DNA of 64,000 bases from Aureimonas populi (GTDB lineage: Bacteria; Pseudomonadota; Alphaproteobacteria; Rhizobiales; Rhizobiaceae). The stretch lies in assembly GCF_017815515.1 (NCBI RefSeq), contig NZ_CP072611.1, forward strand, positions 1,488,001 to 1,552,000, written 5' to 3'. The position numbers and the translations under genes are program-made. Numbering within the stretch: the stretch's first letter is position 1; each line of letters opens with the position of its first letter. Positions 1 to 8,749 of this stretch are shown one piece after another. Under the pieces are notes generated by a model. The model made no database searches. It saw only the letters and a list, made by a program, of their open reading frames with translations, and was not told where the DNA came from.

Positions 1-1
1 G

Positions 2-1696
2 AGCGACTATGCGGTGGTCGTCCAGCGTTGGGACGGCACGCAGTGGACCTCCATAGACGGGTCGGGCGAAAGCACGCTCCTCGACCTCACGCTTCTGGGC
101 GGCAACAGCTATCAGGCCGCGCAGACGCTGGAGCCGGGACAGTACAGGGCGTTCGCCACTTTCGAAGGCGTGGGCGTCGGGGTGGCCGGCTTCCTGGAAG
201 TCGGCGGCACGGTGTCGGACTTCACCGAGATCGGCGGCTTCGAGGCGGTCCCGGTCGAAGGCAACGTCATCACCGGCGAGGGATCGGACACCGTCACGCC
301 GACGACCGTGGTCTCGAGCGTGAACGGGGTGCCCGTCAACGGCGAGACGACGATCGCGGGCAGCTTCGGCGTGCTCGTCATCGCGCCGGACGGCAGCTAC
401 ACCTATACGCCGAACGAGGACGCGGCCGGGATCGGCCGGGTGGACGAATTCTCCTACACGATCACCGATCCGGCGACGGGCCTCTCCGATACGGCCACGC
501 TCTTCGTGCAGATCGACAGCGAGGGCCAGGGCCTCGTGTGGGATCCGGCGGATCCGGGCGCCGACGCCACCACGGTGGTCGCGGTGGCCGACGCCGATAC
601 GGCGGCGATCAACACCCAGCACCCGTCCACGCCCAATCCAACGGTGGAGGACGCCATCGCGTTCACCTGGCTGCTGGGTGTGGATGTGGGCCTAGGGCAG
701 GTCGTCATCGGCGAGACCTCGGGGCAGACAGGCTTCGTCGTCGCCGAAGGCACCACGCAGGATGTGAGCATCGACGTCGCGGTCAATTCGGTCATCTCGC
801 TGGTGGATTCCATCCTCGTCACGGTCGAGCGCGAGGTGAGCACGGGCATCTGGGAGGTCGTCCAGACCTTCGGTTCCGGCGGAGTCCTCGACCTCGTGGG
901 CCTTGCCAACGAGTCCCTCGTGGCCGAACTCGACGGGCTGGAAGCCGGTAACTACAGGGTGACGGTGGCCAACACCTCCGTGGTCACGGCGGCGGGCACG
1001 GTTACCGTGGACATCGCCTCCGAAACGGCCGATCTGAGCCAGGTGGTCGGCGCCCCGTCCGCCGCCAGCACCGGCAACGTGCTGGAGGACGATACGCTCG
1101 CCTCCACCTTCACGGAGTTCCAGATCGAGAGCGGCGGCGCCTTCGTCGAGGTGGCCAACGGCACGCAGGTGCAGGGCGCATACGGCGTGCTGACCGTCAA
1201 TGCCGACGGCAGCTACTCCTACCAGCCTGCGCCGAACCTTGCCGGGCTCGGGCAGGAGGATGTGTTCGCCTACCGGCTCGTGCACCCGAACGGGGATATT
1301 TCCTCGGCGACGCTCACCGTCGCGCTCGAGCTCGGCGACGGGCCGACGCCGCCCGGCGCCGGCGCCCCGACAATGGCCGAGAGCGATGTGATCGCGCTCG
1401 ATCTGATGGACGCCTCGGGCGAGGGCGAGGGCGAGGGCGAGGGCGATGACGGCACGCCGGACGGCGACACGGCCGAGGCGCCCGAACTGGCGCTGCTGGT
1501 GGAGGAGCCGGGCGAGGCCCTTTCGCTCGACGCCTTCTCGGCTCTCTCCGGGACGGCGGACGAGGAGGAGGGCGATGCCGATATCGGCGGGACGATGGCC
1601 GAGATCGCGACGGTGGACGCCGCTCCGCCCGCCGACCCCTTCTCGCACCTCACCGGTGACGACGATTGGCAGAACGCGGGCACCAGCGCCCTGTGA
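2..1696 (+). CDS. C-terminal part of a large type I-secreted biofilm adhesin (Bap/LapA-like), 5' end outside window
   Basis: The reading frame is open at the left edge, so only the last 564 residues are visible. Two related Ig/VCBS-like modules can be seen, at about residues 80-170 and 355-445. Both carry the hallmark G-V-L-x-V-x-x-D-G-S-Y-x-Y-x-P, followed by a D-x-F-x-Y strand and a T-A-T-L-x-V end. The last 100 residues are strongly acidic and include an EG dipeptide run. No RTX nonapeptides are visible. The gene sits directly before a LapB-like exporter and a HlyD-like adaptor, so it is almost certainly their substrate: a long, repetitive surface or secreted protein for attachment or biofilm. 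The N-terminus, and so any LapG-type cleavage site, is outside the window. Family is clear in general; the exact adhesin class is inference. Confidence 0.8.
   Translation, partial: SDYAVVVQRWDGTQWTSIDGSGESTLLDLTLLGGNSYQAAQTLEPGQYRAFATFEGVGVGVAGFLEVGGTVSDFTEIGGFEAVPVEGNVITGEGSDTVTPTTVVSSVNGVPVNGETTIAGSFGVLVIAPDGSYTYTPNEDAAGIGRVDEFSYTITDPATGLSDTATLFVQIDSEGQGLVWDPADPGADATTVVAVADADTAAINTQHPSTPNPTVEDAIAFTWLLGVDVGLGQVVIGETSGQTGFVVAEGTTQDVSIDVAVNSVISLVDSILVTVEREVSTGIWEVVQTFGSGGVLDLVGLANESLVAELDGLEAGNYRVTVANTSVVTAAGTVTVDIASETADLSQVVGAPSAASTGNVLEDDTLASTFTEFQIESGGAFVEVANGTQVQGAYGVLTVNADGSYSYQPAPNLAGLGQEDVFAYRLVHPNGDISSATLTVALELGDGPTPPGAGAPTMAESDVIALDLMDASGEGEGEGEGDDGTPDGDTAEAPELALLVEEPGEALSLDAFSALSGTADEEEGDADIGGTMAEIATVDAAPPADPFSHLTGDDDWQNAGTSAL
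1421..1444 (+). repeat. Four tandem GAGGGC hexamers inside the adhesin gene
   Basis: Four perfect GAGGGC copies encode an alternating Glu-Gly stretch at the start of the acidic C-terminal region. The unit length is a multiple of three, so copy-number change would lengthen or shorten the protein without a frameshift. Confidence 0.8.
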
Positions 1697-1710
1697 GCCT
1701 GCCTCCCTTC

Positions 1711-1739
1711 CCACCGGGGCGCGGCCTGCGCCCCGGTGG
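1711..1739 (+). terminator. Intercistronic hairpin between adhesin and exporter (attenuator-like)
   Basis: A perfect 12-bp stem, CCACCGGGGCGC pairing with GCGCCCCGGTGG around a GGCCT loop, starts 15 nt after the adhesin stop codon. No U-run follows it, so it is unlikely to be a full intrinsic terminator. It more likely stabilises the 3' end of the adhesin transcript or lowers exporter expression relative to the adhesin. Confidence 0.6.
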
Positions 1740-1772
1740 CCCATGACCCTCGTGCGAATCGAAGGATGATCC

Positions 1773-3992
1773 ATGCCGGGCCCCGAGCTGAAGCCGGATC
1801 GGATGCCGCAGCCGGAGGGCGCGCCGGACACCGCCGCCTGGATCGAGGCTCTCGGCCACGTGGCGCGCCACTTCAAGGTGCCCTTCTCGCCCCGCGGCGC
1901 CGAGCGGCTGGCCGGTGCGCTGGAGGCGGCCAGCGAGGGGGAGGCCGTCGCGAGGCTGGGGCGCCGGCACGGCCTGCGCGTCAGGCCCGTGCCGGCTTCG
2001 CCCTCGGCGTTGACGAGCCGGCGCCTGCCCGTGATCCTGGCGCTCCACGACGGCTCGGTGGGTGTCGTCACGGCGCTGGGCGCCGGCGGCGAAGCGAGCG
2101 TGGTGTTCAGCGGGGACGACGGGCTGGCGACGACGCTGCCCTGCGACATCCTCCTGGCCGAAACCCGCCTGATGGTGATGGCACGGCCCGAGCGGGCGGC
2201 GGCCGACGAGCGGGTGGACGCCTATATCGCGCCTTATCGCGAGCATTGGTTCCGCCGGCTGGCGTTGAAGGATATCCGCCCCTACGGCCATGTCCTCCTG
2301 GCCTCGCTGGTGGCCAACACGCTGGCGCTGGCCGGCGTCCTGTTCTCCATGCAGGTCTATGACCGCGTGGTGCCAGCCCGCTCGCTCAACACGCTCCATG
2401 TGCTGTTCATCGGCGTGCTCATCGCCCTTTTCTTCGACTTCGTCATGCGTCGGGCGCGCACGCGCATCATCGACATCCTCGGCAAGCGCACCGACATGCG
2501 CATCTCCGACCTCGTCTTCGGCCACGCGTTGAGAGTGAAGAACGGCGCGCGGCCCAATTCCACGGGCACCTTCATCGCCCAGTTGCGCGATCTGGAGCAG
2601 GTGCGCGAGCTGCTGACCTCGACCACGGTCGCGGCCATCGCCGACCTGCCGTTCTTCTTCCTGTTTCTCTTCATCTTCTGGCAGATCGGCGGGCCGCTTG
2701 CCGCCGTGCCGGCGGCCGCGCTCGTGCTGCTCGTGGTGCCGGGCCTGGCCGTCCAGGGGCGCTTGCGCGCCTGCGCCAACGAGGCGATGCGCGAATCCTC
2801 CCTGCGCAACGCCATGCTGGTGGAGGCCGTGCAGGGCGTGGAGGACATCAAGTCGCTCCAGGCCGAGGACCATTTCCAGGAGCGCTGGAACCACTTCAAC
2901 GCGGTGGCGGGTGAGGCGCAGCTACGCCTGCGCGCCATCACCAACGGCCTCGCCGCCTGGAGCCAGTGCGTCCAGACCGGGACCTTCGCGGTGATCGTCT
3001 TCTTCGGCGCGCCCCTGGTGATGGCCGGCGACATGACAACCGGCGCGCTGGTGGCCTCCTCCATCCTCAGCTCGCGCATGATGGCCCCCATGTCGCAGAT
3101 CACGCAGGTTCTGGGCCGCCTCCAGCAGGCAAAGGTCGGGCTGAAGAGCCTCGATTCGATCATGCAATTGCCGGTGGACCATCCCGAGACTGAAACCCGC
3201 GTCAGCGCGCCGCTGCTTGGCGGGAACTACCGCCTGCGGGCCGCCGCCTTCCATTATGCCGAGTCGCAAAGACCCGCGCTCACGGTCGGCGACCTGGCCA
3301 TCGCGCAGGGAGAGCGGATCGCGCTCCTGGGCAAGAACGGCGCCGGCAAGTCCACCCTGCTCATGGCGCTGGCCGGCCTTGCCGAGCCCGCCTCGGGCGA
3401 GGTGCTGGTGGACGATCTGGCGCTGAACCAGATCGACCCGGCCGATCTGCGCCGCCATGTGGGCCTCCTGGCGCAGGGCGCGCGCCTGTTCCACGGCACG
3501 ATCCGCGAGAACGTCACCATGGGCGCGCTCCATGCCTCGCAACCGGCGCTTCTGGACGCGCTCGCCATGGTGGGGGCCGACGAGTTCATCCGTCGGCTGC
3601 CCAAGGGGCTCGACCATCCCATCCTCGAGGGCGGGCGGGGCCTGTCGGGCGGCCAGCAGCAGGCCCTCCTGCTCGCCCGCCTCCTCATCCGCGACCCTTC
3701 GATCGTGCTTCTGGACGAGCCGACGGCGGCGATGGACGAGGCCAGCGAACGCCATTTCCTCTCGCGCTTCCAGGCATGGAGCGAGGGCCGCACGGTGGTG
3801 ATCGCCACCCATCGCATGCGCGTGCTCGACCTCGTGCGGCGCGTCCTGGTGGTGGATGGCGGCCGGATCGTGCTGGACGAGCCGAAGGAGGAGGCGCTGA
3901 AGCGGATGCGCGGCGTCGGCAAGGTCATGGGCGCGCCCGCCGTCAAGGATGCGCGCCCGGCCCTGCGCGCCGTGGCGCAAGGGGGAGCCTGA
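1773..3992 (+). CDS. Type I secretion ABC transporter/permease, LapB-like (degenerate C39-like domain + TM + ATPase)
   Basis: This inner-membrane exporter ATPase of 739 residues should form a type I secretion channel with the next gene and an outer-membrane TolC-like protein that is not in this window. Domain order: an N-terminal C39-peptidase-like region of about 130 residues without an obvious catalytic Cys motif, a six-helix membrane domain at about 170-430, then an ATPase domain with Walker A GKNGAGKST at 520-528, signature LSGGQQQ from about 624, and Walker B LLDEPT near 647. The ATG at 1773 follows a GAAGGA ribosome-binding sequence. It lies 76 nt after the adhesin, in the same direction. 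The inactive peptidase domain is typical of exporters of large RTX/Bap adhesins rather than of bacteriocin exporters. Confidence 0.9.
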   Translation: MPGPELKPDRMPQPEGAPDTAAWIEALGHVARHFKVPFSPRGAERLAGALEAASEGEAVARLGRRHGLRVRPVPASPSALTSRRLPVILALHDGSVGVVTALGAGGEASVVFSGDDGLATTLPCDILLAETRLMVMARPERAAADERVDAYIAPYREHWFRRLALKDIRPYGHVLLASLVANTLALAGVLFSMQVYDRVVPARSLNTLHVLFIGVLIALFFDFVMRRARTRIIDILGKRTDMRISDLVFGHALRVKNGARPNSTGTFIAQLRDLEQVRELLTSTTVAAIADLPFFFLFLFIFWQIGGPLAAVPAAALVLLVVPGLAVQGRLRACANEAMRESSLRNAMLVEAVQGVEDIKSLQAEDHFQERWNHFNAVAGEAQLRLRAITNGLAAWSQCVQTGTFAVIVFFGAPLVMAGDMTTGALVASSILSSRMMAPMSQITQVLGRLQQAKVGLKSLDSIMQLPVDHPETETRVSAPLLGGNYRLRAAAFHYAESQRPALTVGDLAIAQGERIALLGKNGAGKSTLLMALAGLAEPASGEVLVDDLALNQIDPADLRRHVGLLAQGARLFHGTIRENVTMGALHASQPALLDALAMVGADEFIRRLPKGLDHPILEGGRGLSGGQQQALLLARLLIRDPSIVLLDEPTAAMDEASERHFLSRFQAWSEGRTVVIATHRMRVLDLVRRVLVVDGGRIVLDEPKEEALKRMRGVGKVMGAPAVKDARPALRAVAQGGA

Positions 3993-3993
3993 G

Positions 3994-5184
3994 ATGACGC
4001 TGAGCGCGGACGGCTCCGCCGGCTGGACTTATGGCGAGGAGGACGAGGTCCGCCTCTCGCGCTCCACGCGCGTGGTGGGGCTCTTCACGCTCCTGCTCGC
4101 GGCGGGGCTCGCCTGGGCCTTCTTCGCGGAGCTGGACGAGGTCTCCACCGGCGACGGGCGCGTCGTGCCCACCCGGCGCGAGCAGGTGATCCAGTCGCTG
4201 GAAGGGGGCATCGTCGCCGCGCTGCATGTGCGCGAGGACGAGGTCGTGGAGCCCGGCCAGATCCTGGCGCAGCTCGACCCCACGCGCTCGCAGTCCGACG
4301 TGGAGGAGAGCGCGGCGAAATACCGGGCCGCGCTGGCCGCCTCGGCCCGGCTGAGCGCGGAGGCGGACGGCGTGCCGCTCCGCTTTCCGCCCGAGCTGGA
4401 CGCCCATCCCGAACTCATCGCCGCCGAGACCGAGCTCTACACCGCGCGCCTGCGCGCCCTGGAGGAAGCGGTGCGCTGGGTGGAGGAATCGCTCGGCCTC
4501 ATCCGTTCCGAACTGGAGATCAACGAATCCCTCTCCGCCATCGGGGCGGCCAGCCATGTGGAGGTGATCCGGCTGCGGCGGCAGATCTCCGAGCTGGAGC
4601 TGAAGAAGGTCGAGCTTCATGCCGACTACGCCGTGCGCGCGCGCGAGGAACTGTCCGGCGTGAACGCGGAGGTGAATTCCCTTTTCCCCGTGGTCGCCGG
4701 GCGCGCCGACAGCCTCGCCCGGCTCACGCACCGCTCGCCGGTGCGCGGCATCGTGAAGAATATCGAGGTCTCCACCATCGGCGGCGTGGTGCCGCCCAAC
4801 GGCAGGCTGATGGACATCATTCCCCTCGACGACCAGTTGCTCATCGAGGCCCGAATCTCCCCGCGCGACATCGCCTTCATCCATCCCGGACAGGCGGCGA
4901 ACGTGAAGGTCAGCGCCTATGACTACGCCATCTATGGAGGGCTCGAGGGCGAGGTGACGACGATCTCGCCCGATACGATCCAGGACGAGGTGGACCGTGA
5001 GACCTATTACTACCGCGTCTTCATCAAGACGCAGGCGGACGCGCTGGTGAACAGCGCGGGCCGGCAATTCCCCATCGTGCCGGGCATGATCGCCACGGTC
5101 GATATCCACACCGGCGCCAAGACCGTGCTGGACTACCTCGTGAAGCCCTTCAACAAGGCGGGCGAGGCGCTGCGCGAACGATGA
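3994..5184 (+). CDS. HlyD/LapC-family periplasmic adaptor of the type I secretion system
   Basis: This membrane-fusion protein of 396 residues links the ABC exporter to the outer-membrane channel. A short cytoplasmic N-terminus is followed by one membrane helix at about 27-46, a lipoyl-like hairpin (Q-S-L-E-G-G-I-V-A-A-L-H-V), a long alpha-helical coiled-coil, the second lipoyl half (S-P-V-R-G-I-V-K-N-I) and a beta-barrel region near the C-terminus. The ATG at 3994 begins two bases after the exporter stop codon. A frame-open upstream start would overlap the exporter and lacks support. Its last bases overlap the next gene by four (ATGA), so the two are translationally coupled. Confidence 0.9.
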   Translation: MTLSADGSAGWTYGEEDEVRLSRSTRVVGLFTLLLAAGLAWAFFAELDEVSTGDGRVVPTRREQVIQSLEGGIVAALHVREDEVVEPGQILAQLDPTRSQSDVEESAAKYRAALAASARLSAEADGVPLRFPPELDAHPELIAAETELYTARLRALEEAVRWVEESLGLIRSELEINESLSAIGAASHVEVIRLRRQISELELKKVELHADYAVRAREELSGVNAEVNSLFPVVAGRADSLARLTHRSPVRGIVKNIEVSTIGGVVPPNGRLMDIIPLDDQLLIEARISPRDIAFIHPGQAANVKVSAYDYAIYGGLEGEVTTISPDTIQDEVDRETYYYRVFIKTQADALVNSAGRQFPIVPGMIATVDIHTGAKTVLDYLVKPFNKAGEALRER

Positions 5185-6938
5185 GAAAGCCGCTTTCGAA
5201 GGCCGGCCCGGTGCCGCTCGCGCAAAAGCTCTCGGCCGTCCGCGCCGCGCTGCGCGCCCGGCCCGTGGCGCTTCAGGCGCCTTACCCCGCCGTCACCCTG
5301 TTCTTCTCGGTCTGCGACGGATTCTCGCGCGCACGTGTCGTCAACGCGTCGGGGCCTTCGCTGGAATCGGCTTGGCAGAGCGGGCTTTCCGCCCTGCGCC
5401 CGCTTCTGAAGGAGGCGGGCCTGCAAGGCCGCTGGGTGCGGGTCGACCGGGTGGAGGGTGTGAAGGAGACGAACTGGAAGCAGCTGCGCGCCATCCTCGC
5501 CGCCACCAAGCGCAACTATTTCCGCCACGGGCTGGCGCTCGACGCCGGTCTGGCCAACGCTTTCCTGGAAGAGGAGCTGAACGCCAACGCCATGCTCTAC
5601 GGCGGCAATGCGGTGGAGCATGCCGTCCTCAACGAGCGGAACTTCTCGCTCTATGCGCGGGCCCGGTATCCCGGCCTCGACGCGCCCGGCTTTCGCGACG
5701 AGGCGCCGGTGTTCGTCCTGTCCACCCGCGGCGTGTTCTGCGACGAGGCGGGGCGGCTCCATGAACTGAACGGCCCCGGCCCGAATGCCGGCCGGCGGCA
5801 TGTGGAGCGCCTCGACGAGGCGGGCCTCCTGTCGATGATCGAGGACGCCTCCGCCTATCTCGCGCGGCAGGTGAAGGCGGACGGCTCCTTCGTCTATGGC
5901 TGGCACCCCTGCTTCGACCGGCCGATCGGGACCTACAACACGCTGCGCCACGCCAGCACCACCTATGCGATGGTGGAAGCCTTCGAGGTGACGCGGGACG
6001 CCCGGCTCGGGGCCGCCATCGAGCGTTCGCTGGCCCATCTCACCGGCGCGCTCATCCACACCCGCGCCCTGCCGGGCGGCGGCGAGGCGGCGTTCCTTGT
6101 CGACACGGGCGACGAGATCAAGCTGGGCGGCAACGCGGTCGCCATCCTCGCACTTGCCAAGCACGCGCAGGTGACGGGCGCGCGCGCGCATCTGCCGCTC
6201 ATGGAGAAGCTGGCGCTGGGCATCGCCCATATGCAGGACAAGGCCAGCGGCGCCTTCGTCCACGTGCTGAAGGCGGGCGACCTTTCGGTGAAGCAGGGCT
6301 TCCGCACGATCTATTACGAGGGGGAGGCCGCCTTCGCGCTGATGCGCCTGTATGCCCTGACGAAGGATTCTCGCTGGTTGGCCATGGTGGAGCGAGCATT
6401 CGAGCATTTCATCGCGCAGGAGCACTGGAAGCACCACGACCACTGGCTGGGCTATTGCGTCGATGAGCTGACGCGCCACCGCCCGGAGGAGCGCTACTTC
6501 CGCTTCGCCATCCGCAACGTCGCGGACCATCTCGACTTCGTCGCGAACCGGATCACCACCTTCCCGACGCTTCTGGAACTGATGATGGCCGCGCGCCGCA
6601 CCCTGGCGCGCATCGATTCCATGCCGCAAATGCGCCCGCTTCTGGCGCAGGTCGACCTCGTGCGTTTCGAGGCCGCGCTGCAAAAGCGCGCGCATCATCT
6701 CCTGAACGGCCATTTCTGGCCGGAACTGGCGATGTTCTTCCGCAAACCCGACAGGATCGCCGGCTCCTTCTTCATCCGCCACCACGCCTTCCGGGTGCGG
6801 ATCGACGACGTGGAACACTACCTTTCCGGCTTCGTGGCCTATTGGAACGATCTGTCGGAAACCGCCATGCCCCGCAACGAAGTTGCTATCCGAAGGCCGG
6901 CTGGCGCACAGGGCATCAAGACGAGCTGCGGATCGTGA
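5181..6938 (+). CDS. Protein of unknown function coupled to the type I secretion genes; predicted alpha/alpha-toroid fold
   Basis: The product has 585 residues, no signal peptide and no clear membrane helix. I do not recognise a named family. The N-terminal third looks like a separate alpha/beta module. From about residue 200 to 570, pairs of helices recur with short motifs such as D-G-S-F-V-Y-G (near 234), Y-N-T-L-R-H-A-S-T-T-Y-A-M (near 252) and Y-Y-E-G-E-A-A-F-A-L-M-R-L-Y (near 377). These resemble the alpha/alpha-toroid (six-hairpin glycosidase, epimerase or terpenoid-cyclase-like) architecture of enzymes acting on polymers. The start ATG overlaps the adaptor stop by four bases, so it belongs to the adhesin secretion operon. 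A role in modifying the adhesin or a matrix polymer is inference. The last 15-20 residues may be read-through into a neighbouring gene relic. Confidence 0.7.
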   Translation: MRKPLSKAGPVPLAQKLSAVRAALRARPVALQAPYPAVTLFFSVCDGFSRARVVNASGPSLESAWQSGLSALRPLLKEAGLQGRWVRVDRVEGVKETNWKQLRAILAATKRNYFRHGLALDAGLANAFLEEELNANAMLYGGNAVEHAVLNERNFSLYARARYPGLDAPGFRDEAPVFVLSTRGVFCDEAGRLHELNGPGPNAGRRHVERLDEAGLLSMIEDASAYLARQVKADGSFVYGWHPCFDRPIGTYNTLRHASTTYAMVEAFEVTRDARLGAAIERSLAHLTGALIHTRALPGGGEAAFLVDTGDEIKLGGNAVAILALAKHAQVTGARAHLPLMEKLALGIAHMQDKASGAFVHVLKAGDLSVKQGFRTIYYEGEAAFALMRLYALTKDSRWLAMVERAFEHFIAQEHWKHHDHWLGYCVDELTRHRPEERYFRFAIRNVADHLDFVANRITTFPTLLELMMAARRTLARIDSMPQMRPLLAQVDLVRFEAALQKRAHHLLNGHFWPELAMFFRKPDRIAGSFFIRHHAFRVRIDDVEHYLSGFVAYWNDLSETAMPRNEVAIRRPAGAQGIKTSCGS

Positions 6939-7108
6939 GCGTGACGCTGTGGTTCGAGTCCGGACTTGCGGCCGATCTCAGCGGTGCGGCCGCCGTCGCT
7001 GCGCTCGCGACCGGCAAGGTCGTGCTGGAGAAGGGGACGACCGTCAGCATTCCCGTGTGCGGGGCAGGGCTTCCCGTCGGCCTGCCTGCGCATCGCCCGC
7101 GAGGGTAA
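6915..7108 (+). pseudogene. Remnant of a PLP-dependent threonine/serine dehydratase-like gene
   Basis: In a frame different from the preceding gene, the stretch reads FESGLAADLSGAAAVAAL and then A-T-G-K-V-V, ending near V-C-G-A-G before a stop. This strongly resembles the part of threonine/serine dehydratases (fold type II PLP enzymes) near the phosphate- and glycine-rich end (consensus E-P-x-G-A-A-A-L-A-A-L). Nothing of the large N-terminal PLP-lysine domain is present, and no start codon or ribosome-binding site supports expression. It is most likely a deletion relic joined to the 3' end of the secretion operon. Confidence 0.6.
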
Positions 7109-7229
7109 GGGCGCCGTTGCCTCATCTTGCGGCGAGGTATAGTTCTGCTCAATCGGTGCGCGTCGGCCGCTCCGGGCCATTGCATAGCGCGTGCCGACGA
7201 CTCCTGTTCAGATCCGAAAGCTCCCCGCC

Positions 7230-8729
7230 ATGAAGACGAACGCCCTTCTGTCCGTGTCTTTTCTTGCCATGACCGTGGCGGTCCAGGCTCAGGATCTTCG
7301 AATTGGATTGCAGGACGATGTCGATGTGCTCGATCCCGCCCGCTCGCGGACCTTCGTGGGCGAGATCGTGTTCGAATCCCTGTGCGACAGCCTCGTTGCG
7401 GTCGGCGTCGACCTCGAGCCTGAGCCTGAGCTGGCCGCCCGATGGTCCTGGAACGACGATCAGACGCAGCTTACGATGGCGCTGCATCCCGATCTCATGT
7501 TCCACGACGGAAGCCCGATCGATGCCAGGGCGGTGAAGGCCAATCTCGACCGCGCGATGACGCTGCCCGACAGCATGCGCCGCAGCGAGTTGCAGTCGGT
7601 GGAGTCCGTCGACGTTGTCGATGACCTTTCCTTCACCATCACCTTGAGCCAGCCCGACCCCACCTTGCTGCCGCAGCTTTCCAATCGCGCCGGCATGATG
7701 ATGTCGCCCGCCGTCTTCGAAGGCGAAGGCGCGGTGGGGCTGAACCCGGTCTGCTCGGGGCCCTACATGTTCGTCGAGCGAGAGCAGAACTATCGAATCG
7801 CGTTGCGGAAATTCGACGATCATCGCAATGCCGACGATTATCATTTCGAGCGCATCACCTTCTACCCCATCCCCGATACGACGGTTCGCCTCGCCAATCT
7901 GCGCGCGGGCGACCTGGAGATGATCGAGCGCCTCGCGCCTTCGGACATCCCCCTCGTTCGGGATGATCCCAGCCTGCAACTCGCCCTCGTGACGAGCGTC
8001 GGATATCAGGGTCTCACGATCAATGTCGGCAACGGCGCCCGCGCCGACGGCCCCCTGTCCGGCGACAAGCGCGTGCGCCAGGCGCTTCAGCTCGCCATCG
8101 ACCGCAACGTCATCAACGATGTCGTGGGAGCGGGCAGTTTCCAGCCGGCCCAGCAGCCGTTCAGCGAGCAGAGCCCGTTCCACGATTCCGATCTTCCCGT
8201 CATCGGGCGCGATGTGGAAGCGGCCAGGGCGCTTCTGGCCGAGGCGGGCGTCGAGCGCGTCTCCTTCGAGCTTCTGTTCGCCAATTCGACGACGGGCCAG
8301 CAGATCGCCGAACTTGTCCAGGCCATGGTCGCCGAAGTGGGCTTCGACGTGTCGCTGCGGCCTGTCGAGTTCGCCTCCATGCTGCAGATGACACAGGCGG
8401 GCGAGTTCGACGTGGTGCAGACCGGTTGGTCCGGCCGCTACGATCCGGACGGAAACCTGCATCAGTTCGTCACCTGCGAGGCAGGGCTGAACTTCGCCGG
8501 CTTTTGCGACGAAACGGTCGATCGCCTGTTGAACGGGGCCAAGATCGAGGCGGACTTCGACGCCCGCAAACGGATGTATGACGAGGCGCAGGCGATCCTT
8601 CAGGACGAGCTGCCGATCATATATGTCTATCACCAGCCGTTCCCGTATGTGCTGGCCGCGAACATCGAGGGCTTCGAGCCGAATCCGACCGGCGTGATCA
8701 GCCTGCGCAACGTGTCCCGGCGCGACTGA
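7230..8729 (+). CDS. Periplasmic solute-binding protein of a peptide/nickel-type ABC transporter (SBP_bac_5), orphan
   Basis: The product has 499 residues with a clear signal peptide (residues 1-20, M-K-T-N-A-L-L then a hydrophobic core ending V-Q-A). The rest matches family 5 binding proteins (DppA/OppA-like): V-D-V-L-D-P-A-R near the mature N-terminus, a F-H-D-G-S-P-I-D-A block, and V-R-Q-A-L-Q-L-A-I-D-R-N in the second half. The ATG at 7230 is chosen over an in-frame GTG 39 bases upstream because it starts the signal peptide. No permease or ATPase is adjacent, and the next gene is convergent. It may donate substrate to a transporter elsewhere, possibly linked to the amide-hydrolysing formamidase beside it. 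Confidence 0.85.
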   Translation: MKTNALLSVSFLAMTVAVQAQDLRIGLQDDVDVLDPARSRTFVGEIVFESLCDSLVAVGVDLEPEPELAARWSWNDDQTQLTMALHPDLMFHDGSPIDARAVKANLDRAMTLPDSMRRSELQSVESVDVVDDLSFTITLSQPDPTLLPQLSNRAGMMMSPAVFEGEGAVGLNPVCSGPYMFVEREQNYRIALRKFDDHRNADDYHFERITFYPIPDTTVRLANLRAGDLEMIERLAPSDIPLVRDDPSLQLALVTSVGYQGLTINVGNGARADGPLSGDKRVRQALQLAIDRNVINDVVGAGSFQPAQQPFSEQSPFHDSDLPVIGRDVEAARALLAEAGVERVSFELLFANSTTGQQIAELVQAMVAEVGFDVSLRPVEFASMLQMTQAGEFDVVQTGWSGRYDPDGNLHQFVTCEAGLNFAGFCDETVDRLLNGAKIEADFDARKRMYDEAQAILQDELPIIYVYHQPFPYVLAANIEGFEPNPTGVISLRNVSRRD

Positions 8730-8749
8730 GGCGCCCGTCCGGGCGGTGC

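Noticed and set aside
28..951. Long arginine-rich open frames overlapping the adhesin gene on both strands
   Set aside because: They are shadows caused by high GC content: composition is extreme (Arg, Gly, Ala, His), there is no ribosome-binding site, and the adhesin frame shows clear domains.
692..2149. 485-codon minus-strand frame across the adhesin and exporter start
   Set aside because: It crosses two well-supported genes on the opposite strand and resembles no family.
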